A stretch of 28,595 nt of DNA from the NCBI GenBank assembly GCA_027620575.1, contig JAQCDT010000002.1:1-28595 (forward strand). The letters run 5' to 3'. Below are positions 24,130 through 28,595 of this stretch, piece by piece. This DNA comes from Verrucomicrobiota bacterium. GTDB lineage: Bacteria; Verrucomicrobiota; Verrucomicrobiia; Opitutales; Coraliomargaritaceae. The position numbers and the translations under genes are program-made. The notes below the pieces were generated by a model. It worked only from the letters and a program-made list of their open reading frames with translations. It ran no database searches and was not told the DNA's origin. Each line of letters begins with the position of its first letter. Position 1 is the stretch's first letter.

Positions 24130-25101
24130 ATGGAATTATTTAAAAAACACATTTTATTTTTTTCAGGCATTTCTATTTGTACAATCGCTTTAATAGCTGG
24201 CTTGGTATTTTCTGTCCTTGCCGCCCTAGATCTCAGTAAGAAATCAAAAAGCTTTGATCGCACAGAAAGAAATTTAAAACGTATGCTGGTTGCAAGCCCA
24301 TCGCCTGTTGATGAAAATGTCATTGCATCAGATTTAAATGTTTTAAAATTATCAGAAAAGCTTGAATCAATTAGAAAAGAACTTGAGCGAGGTTTAGAAG
24401 CCGAAGCCTCTATCGATGGAGTGCGAGTAGCTGCCGGTATTCAGCAATACATTTCGAAATTTACAACTTTAGCTAAAACCCACGAAAGTGAATATGGGCC
24501 ATCACCTATTGAAATTCCTGAAGACTTTGCTTTTGGTTTTGATCGTTTTAAATTGGAATCAAAAGTTCCGGACGATCCTAGAGAGATTGCAATGCTTGAT
24601 AAGCAACGTGACATTCTTGATTTCCTAATTAGCGAATTATTTGCGACACATCCTAAGGGAATTTTAGCGATTAAACGCCAAACAGCTAAACAATCGGATG
24701 ATAATGATTTTGATGATTACTACGGCGATTCATCTATTTTTAATATCGGTTCTTCAGTCACTTCTAAAGTTGAAGGTGCAATAGATACAATTGCTTTTGA
24801 AATCTCTTTTTCAGGGAAAACTAACACGCTTAGAGGATTTCTTAATCGATTGGCTGAATTCGAACGCCCAATTGTAGTTCGAAGTATAAATGTGTCTCGT
24901 CCCAATGAAACTATCAAAAGAAGACTGAATGAGACAGATGTGGATCTAGAGTCTTTAACCAGTGAAGAATTAGAAAAGCTTAAAGAAGAGGAGAAAAGAG
25001 ATCCAATAGTCACAGAAAATCTATCAGACTTTACCTTAACCTTAGAATATATTGAAATCGTATTGCCTAAAACCCAATCTCAAGAGGAGGGCACAATATA
25101 A
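24130..25101 (+). CDS. Amuc_1100-like inner-membrane protein, PilO position
   Basis: A 323-residue bitopic protein: a cytoplasmic stub MELFKKH, then one transmembrane helix (about 8-36), a coiled coil (about 50-100) and a periplasmic alpha/beta region. Segments FAFGFDRFKLESKVPDD, AFEISFSGKTNTLRGFLNRL, PIVVRSINVSRPN and FTLTLEYIEIVLPK parallel Amuc_1100 of Akkermansia (317 aa) in order and spacing, as I recall that sequence. Two such repeats suggest paired ferredoxin-like domains, as in PilO/GspM. An acidic loop SDDNDFDDYYGDSS lies near residue 190, and the linker before the last strand is charged. It sits after PilM-PilN (18-nt gap), as PilO does in pilMNOPQ operons. Akkermansia Amuc_1100 is known for TLR2 signalling; nothing here tests that. 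Confidence 0.8.
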   Translation: MELFKKHILFFSGISICTIALIAGLVFSVLAALDLSKKSKSFDRTERNLKRMLVASPSPVDENVIASDLNVLKLSEKLESIRKELERGLEAEASIDGVRVAAGIQQYISKFTTLAKTHESEYGPSPIEIPEDFAFGFDRFKLESKVPDDPREIAMLDKQRDILDFLISELFATHPKGILAIKRQTAKQSDDNDFDDYYGDSSIFNIGSSVTSKVEGAIDTIAFEISFSGKTNTLRGFLNRLAEFERPIVVRSINVSRPNETIKRRLNETDVDLESLTSEELEKLKEEEKRDPIVTENLSDFTLTLEYIEIVLPKTQSQEEGTI

Positions 25102-25134
25102 ATTCCAAGAGTTCGATAAAAGAATGCATTTAAA

Positions 25135-26025
25135 ATGAAAGAACTGAACGAAAAATTAATTCTATCAATTTCTGCTCTCCTATTAATCGTTGGGCTTGGA
25201 TTCAATTTTCTTTATCCATCTCAAATGAGTATAGAAGCAAAAGCACCTAAGGTGATCAAAGAATATAACTCTGTTGATATTCCTGAAGCTTTAGCCGTTA
25301 ATGCAGAGTGGCCAGTAGCTAAAGAACAGGCCAAAGGAGAGATGTTCGATTTATTCACTCCTCCAGAAATATATATTAATGAGAATGGTGAGTTTGTGTT
25401 TCGTCCACCTTATGCAGTCATACCTCAAGGTCCATTTGGCATCCAATTATTGGATGCGGACAAAGATCTGTATCGTTTTCAGCTAGAAGGCTATGTTGAA
25501 GAAGATCGAAATGATCAAAATAAAACGATTATTTTAGTTCATAGTGTTGCAGATGGAAAAAGTTTACGCTTAAAACCTGATGCTCATGACACGGATTATA
25601 AATTCAAAATTTTAGACTGGCGAATTGATCGAAATTTTGGCGAAGATATGAATAATGAGGTTATTGCTTGGTTGAAAATTGAAGATTATTTAACGGATCG
25701 TATTATTAATCTCAGGCATGATAGAAATTTTTACGAAGATAGGATGCAAATTGCCTTCAAAGTTGATAATACGAATGAAATTTTTCTTCTGACGGCTGTT
25801 GATACTAGTTTCTTTGTTGGCGATATTGAGTATCGTTTAGATTCTGTGGATGTCGAAAATGGTACTGCTTCAGTTACAAAATTGATTCCTGACGTAGATC
25901 CTATTACCGAATTACTTTCTATCTATCAACCTCTTGAAGATTCTAACGAAACTAAAACAAGCGCTACTAATAATCAATCCAACGAGCCGACTACCATAGA
26001 AGAAGCCTTTAACTCATTTTTCTAA
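25135..26025 (+). CDS. Amuc_1099-like periplasmic protein, PilP position
   Basis: A 296-residue protein with an N-terminal membrane anchor (LILSISALLLIVGLGFNFLY, about 8-27). The body is beta-rich and periplasmic: FDLFTPPEIYINENGEFVFR, a PYAVIPQGPFGIQLLDADK segment, then YRFQLEGYVEEDRND and a second set FFVGDIEYRLDSVDVENGTA. The pattern, a signal-anchor followed by beta domains that read like the PilP/GspC homology region, fits a link between the inner-membrane ring and the secretin. There is no lipobox, unlike classical PilP. The gene lies 33 nt after the Amuc_1100-like gene and 57 nt before the secretin, the position of pilP and of Amuc_1099. The last 30 residues are a polar Asn/Thr/Ser tail. 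Confidence 0.75.
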   Translation: MKELNEKLILSISALLLIVGLGFNFLYPSQMSIEAKAPKVIKEYNSVDIPEALAVNAEWPVAKEQAKGEMFDLFTPPEIYINENGEFVFRPPYAVIPQGPFGIQLLDADKDLYRFQLEGYVEEDRNDQNKTIILVHSVADGKSLRLKPDAHDTDYKFKILDWRIDRNFGEDMNNEVIAWLKIEDYLTDRIINLRHDRNFYEDRMQIAFKVDNTNEIFLLTAVDTSFFVGDIEYRLDSVDVENGTASVTKLIPDVDPITELLSIYQPLEDSNETKTSATNNQSNEPTTIEEAFNSFF

Positions 26026-26082
26026 TTTAATACTCATTCACTTTAACCTAAATAATTTGCTCAAATAAACGGAAAACAAAAT

Positions 26083-28461
26083 ATGAAAAACATTCCTGCT
26101 AAAAACATCCAACGCATAACATTAATTATGGCTATGTTCTTGGGTTTTAACTTAACGACTACAACAGTATTCGCTCAAGATTCTGTTGCGTCAGAAAAAA
26201 TTCAATTAATCTCAGAAGCTCTATATGCGCGTGATGCTGGAGATTTGCTTCTTGCTAAGGAAAAAGTTGAGAAGCTTATAGCTTTAGCTCCTGATGATGA
26301 AAATGTACAAAATCTTCTCCTATCAATTAATCAATTGATCGAAGAGGAAGGTATCATAGTCCCTGATGATCTTTCTGAATCTGAGGCTGAAGCCGAAGAA
26401 GTAAGCACACTAAAAGAAACAATGCGACCTTCTTTTGCTCGGTTTAATTCCATTCTCCCTAATAAAACTAGTGAAAATACGGTTCAAATAGAAGATGTAA
26501 GTCCTGAATATGTTGCTCAGAAAGATACGGTTGAAGCGTTATTGTCAGTCGCTAATGTTCAAATTCTAGCAGGAGATTTAGCGGGAGCGACATCGACTCT
26601 GTTAGAAATTGAAGCTCGTAATCCTAATAGCAAGGAAGCTAAATTGTTATCTCTAAAGCTCTCACAAGCGCTAGAGAATGTCCAAGGCCTAAATATTGAT
26701 AAAACACGAGCAACTATGATGAATGCCGTCGATAATAGCTGGGATCGACCTAAGGTTTTTCAAATTGAAAATTCGGTGACTGCTGAAGAAGTTTCAGCAC
26801 CTTCATTGCAACGTAAACTAGAGAGTATTAAATTACCGAAGATTAATTTTACAGGAATGGAATTAACTCGTGTGATTGAATCGCTATCTGAACTATCTTT
26901 AGAATATGATTCTGAAGGTGAAGGTGTTAACATGGTAGCACTTTTTAATCCGAGTGAATCAAATCCTAAAGTAAACATAACTTTAAGAAATTTGAGCTTA
27001 GATAAAATCCTACAATTTGTGACACAGCAGGTAAATTTCACATATGAAGTAGGTGCAGATGCGGTAACAATTCAAGCAAGTGATGCAATTGGTGGATCTT
27101 CATCGACGATCACGGAGTTTTTCCCTTTATCAAGAGCAACAGTAGTTCGTTTAACTGGGTTTCGTGATACACAAGGTGGTTCTAATCAAGATGATCCATT
27201 TGCTGATACATCTGCTTCTGCTATTCCAAGTGTGGATCAAGAAAAAGACGCATTGCAAAAATTCTTTCAAAATGCCGGCGTTAATTTTGAAGGAGTTGTT
27301 GGAAGTAGTCTAGCCTTTGATGGAGAGCAATTAATCGTTACCCAGACACCGAGAAATATTGAACGTCTTCGCACTATCTTGCGCAATTACACCGAGGTTA
27401 AACAGGTCGAAATTGAAACTAAATTCTTGGAAGTCTCACAAAATGATCTTGATGAGTTGAGCTTCAATTGGACTAGTTTAGCAAATTCAAAAGAAGAAGG
27501 GCAATCTGGGCGAGCGACTTTCCGTGGGTTAAATGGACTTTCTACTCAAGCAGCTGATACCCCTGGACAGATTATAACTTCTGATCAGGCAGGTGTTGTA
27601 ACTGATACTCGAAACATTGATATTTCTTCACCTAAAATTGGACGAAATTTACTCTTCGATGCAGGACAAAACGGGGGTAATGCTATTGGATCTTTTTTCA
27701 CAGATACCTTTGACATGAGCAATTATGATCTTGGATTAGAAATACAAGCTTTAGCGCTTAAATCAGGTTCAGATTTAATGAGTGCTCCCAAGGTAACGGT
27801 CTTATCGGGTAAACGAGCGAATATCGTGGTGGCACAAGAGCTTCGATATCCGCAATCCTATGGTGATATTGAGTCAACAGTTTCAGGCGGTGGAGGCGCT
27901 CAAGCAGGTTCTTCTATATCAATCACAGCAGGTACCCCACAGGATTTTACTTTTCGTAATGTGGGTGTGGAAATGGCGGTCACTCCCAATGTAGAAAATG
28001 ATAATACTATCAGTTTGATTCTTGAGCCTCGTGTGACTGAATTTGAAGGATTTGTTGAATATGGTGGACCTAGTATTGCCATTGGCAGCGGTACATCAGC
28101 AGTTGTTCCTGCGGGCTTTTTTCAACCTATTTTTTCAGTCCGTGAAATCACAACAGAGGTTACAATTTTTGATGGTGCTACTGTAGTAATGGGAGGATTA
28201 ACTCGTGATGAAGTAAAATCAGTCAATGATAAGGTGCCATTCCTTGGCGATATACCTGGTCTAGGGCGTCTGTTCCGCTCAGAAGGTGAAACTCGTCAAA
28301 AACGAAATCTCTTGATTTTTGTTACGGCTAATCTTGTAAACCCTGGAGGTTCTTTAACTAACCAGTCTTACGATAATATTAAGTCAAATACCACTTATCA
28401 ATCGCCTGCTATGACAATTCCAGCAGGGAATAATTTCAGAAATGTAAGCATTTCAGAATAA
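26083..28461 (+). CDS. PilQ/GspD-type secretin (Amuc_1098-like)
   Basis: A 792-residue outer-membrane channel protein. The signal peptide ends near residue 32 (TTTVFAQD). Residues about 35-200 form TPR-like helices (LISEALYARDAGDLLLAKEK; NVQILAGDLAGATSTLLEIE), an uncommon N-terminal module for a secretin. Then come N-domain motifs (INFTGMELTRVIESLSELSL, about 255; ITLRNLSLDKILQFVTQQVN), an acidic linker DDPFADTSAS, and a second N domain (IVTQTPRNIERLRTILRNY). The secretin core includes VEIETKFLEVS, SAPKVTVLSGKRANIVV, GVEMAVTPNVE, and the signature VPFLGDIPGLGRLFRSEGET then RNLLIFVTANLV (about 717-747). It would form the gated ring through which pilin fibres or substrates pass. It corresponds to Amuc_1098 and ends the operon before a strong terminator. 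Confidence 0.92.
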   Translation: MKNIPAKNIQRITLIMAMFLGFNLTTTTVFAQDSVASEKIQLISEALYARDAGDLLLAKEKVEKLIALAPDDENVQNLLLSINQLIEEEGIIVPDDLSESEAEAEEVSTLKETMRPSFARFNSILPNKTSENTVQIEDVSPEYVAQKDTVEALLSVANVQILAGDLAGATSTLLEIEARNPNSKEAKLLSLKLSQALENVQGLNIDKTRATMMNAVDNSWDRPKVFQIENSVTAEEVSAPSLQRKLESIKLPKINFTGMELTRVIESLSELSLEYDSEGEGVNMVALFNPSESNPKVNITLRNLSLDKILQFVTQQVNFTYEVGADAVTIQASDAIGGSSSTITEFFPLSRATVVRLTGFRDTQGGSNQDDPFADTSASAIPSVDQEKDALQKFFQNAGVNFEGVVGSSLAFDGEQLIVTQTPRNIERLRTILRNYTEVKQVEIETKFLEVSQNDLDELSFNWTSLANSKEEGQSGRATFRGLNGLSTQAADTPGQIITSDQAGVVTDTRNIDISSPKIGRNLLFDAGQNGGNAIGSFFTDTFDMSNYDLGLEIQALALKSGSDLMSAPKVTVLSGKRANIVVAQELRYPQSYGDIESTVSGGGGAQAGSSISITAGTPQDFTFRNVGVEMAVTPNVENDNTISLILEPRVTEFEGFVEYGGPSIAIGSGTSAVVPAGFFQPIFSVREITTEVTIFDGATVVMGGLTRDEVKSVNDKVPFLGDIPGLGRLFRSEGETRQKRNLLIFVTANLVNPGGSLTNQSYDNIKSNTTYQSPAMTIPAGNNFRNVSISE

Positions 28462-28487
28462 TTTAATTAGACTGACTAAAGTATTTC

Positions 28488-28517
28488 AAAAAGCCCGTTT
28501 TATAGCGGGCTTTTTTT
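28488..28517 (+). terminator. Intrinsic terminator after the secretin gene
   Basis: A GC-rich stem GCCCG (28493-28497) / CGGGC (28506-28510), extended by A-T pairs outside, has an 8-nt loop and is followed by seven T (28511-28517). It lies 27 nt after the secretin stop, where the operon should end. It is the best terminator in the window. Confidence 0.92.
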
Positions 28518-28560
28518 ATAATGACTTTTTTTCCGCTTTCTTTTATCACATTAGCTTATT

Positions 28561-28595
28561 ATGGAATGGATTGACAGCCATTGTCATTTAGATGG
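28561..28595 (+). CDS. TatD-family hydrolase, first codons only
   Basis: From ATG 28561 the window's last 35 bases encode MEWIDSHCHLD. This is the standard opening of TatD-type metal-dependent nucleases, whose HxH (His7, His9) binds the first metal ion. The rest of the gene lies beyond the right edge, so the family call rests on 11 residues. It follows the pilus operon terminator by 43 nt and is probably a separate unit. Confidence 0.72.
   Translation, partial: MEWIDSHCHLD

Noticed and set aside
1..28595. CRISPR arrays, insertion sequences, prophage, toxin-antitoxin or defence genes
   Set aside because: I saw no regularly spaced repeats, transposase or integrase motifs, terminal inverted repeats or defence-type domains. 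The content is housekeeping plus the envelope operon.

Overview
This 28.6-kb window is ordinary chromosomal DNA from an AT-rich (about 40% GC by eye) Gram-negative-type bacterium. It most resembles Verrucomicrobiota, probably the Opitutae side. The reasons are a TonB-dependent receptor, an outer-membrane secretin and lipoproteins, and above all a five-gene block at the right end. That block matches, in order, size and layout, the Akkermansia muciniphila locus Amuc_1102-1101-1100-1099-1098 (recognised from memory, no search run). Shine-Dalgarno motifs are almost absent before start codons across the window.

Layout. (1) 1-614: 3' end of ribonuclease D. (2) 652-5237, minus strand, one tight operon: ilvD, pgi, a membrane-anchored coiled-coil protein, a 50-residue lipoprotein and rsmI. 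(3) 5356-7655, plus strand: scpB and pheA overlap by 4 nt, followed by panD behind its own near-consensus promoter. (4) 7734-10514: a TonB-dependent receptor and a Fur-family regulator in one operon, with a Fur-box-like dyad just before the receptor, and a convergent DUF6580-type membrane protein. This looks like a small metal or cofactor uptake locus. (5) 10556-11824: lysA. (6) 11862-15125, minus strand: a GT4 glycosyltransferase, then a two-subunit sodium:solute symporter (DUF4212 small subunit and SSS large subunit). (7) 15197-16962: miaA and gluQ, convergent, both acting on tRNA anticodon loops. (8) 17109-21078, plus strand: DEAD-box helicase, rsmE, a TPR/LysM lipoprotein and recF. (9) 21119-21628, minus strand: a Nudix hydrolase. 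(10) 21785-28461, plus strand: the pilus/secretion envelope complex, ending at a strong intrinsic terminator. (11) 28561-28595: the first codons of a TatD-family hydrolase.

How the genes work together. Most genes are housekeeping: branched-chain, phenylalanine, lysine and pantothenate precursor synthesis, rRNA and tRNA modification, chromosome condensation and DNA repair. The coherent multi-gene machine is the right-hand block. A fused PilM-PilN protein, a PilO-like/Amuc_1100-like protein, a PilP-like/Amuc_1099-like protein and a PilQ-like secretin would form an alignment complex from cytoplasm to outer membrane, with an exported Amuc_1102-like protein encoded first. No pilin, assembly ATPase or platform protein is present in the window.

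No gene-free stretch exceeds 300 bases; the longest are 21629-21784 (156 nt), 16963-17108 (146 nt) and 5238-5355 (118 nt). I saw no tRNA or rRNA genes, CRISPR arrays, insertion sequences or phage genes.
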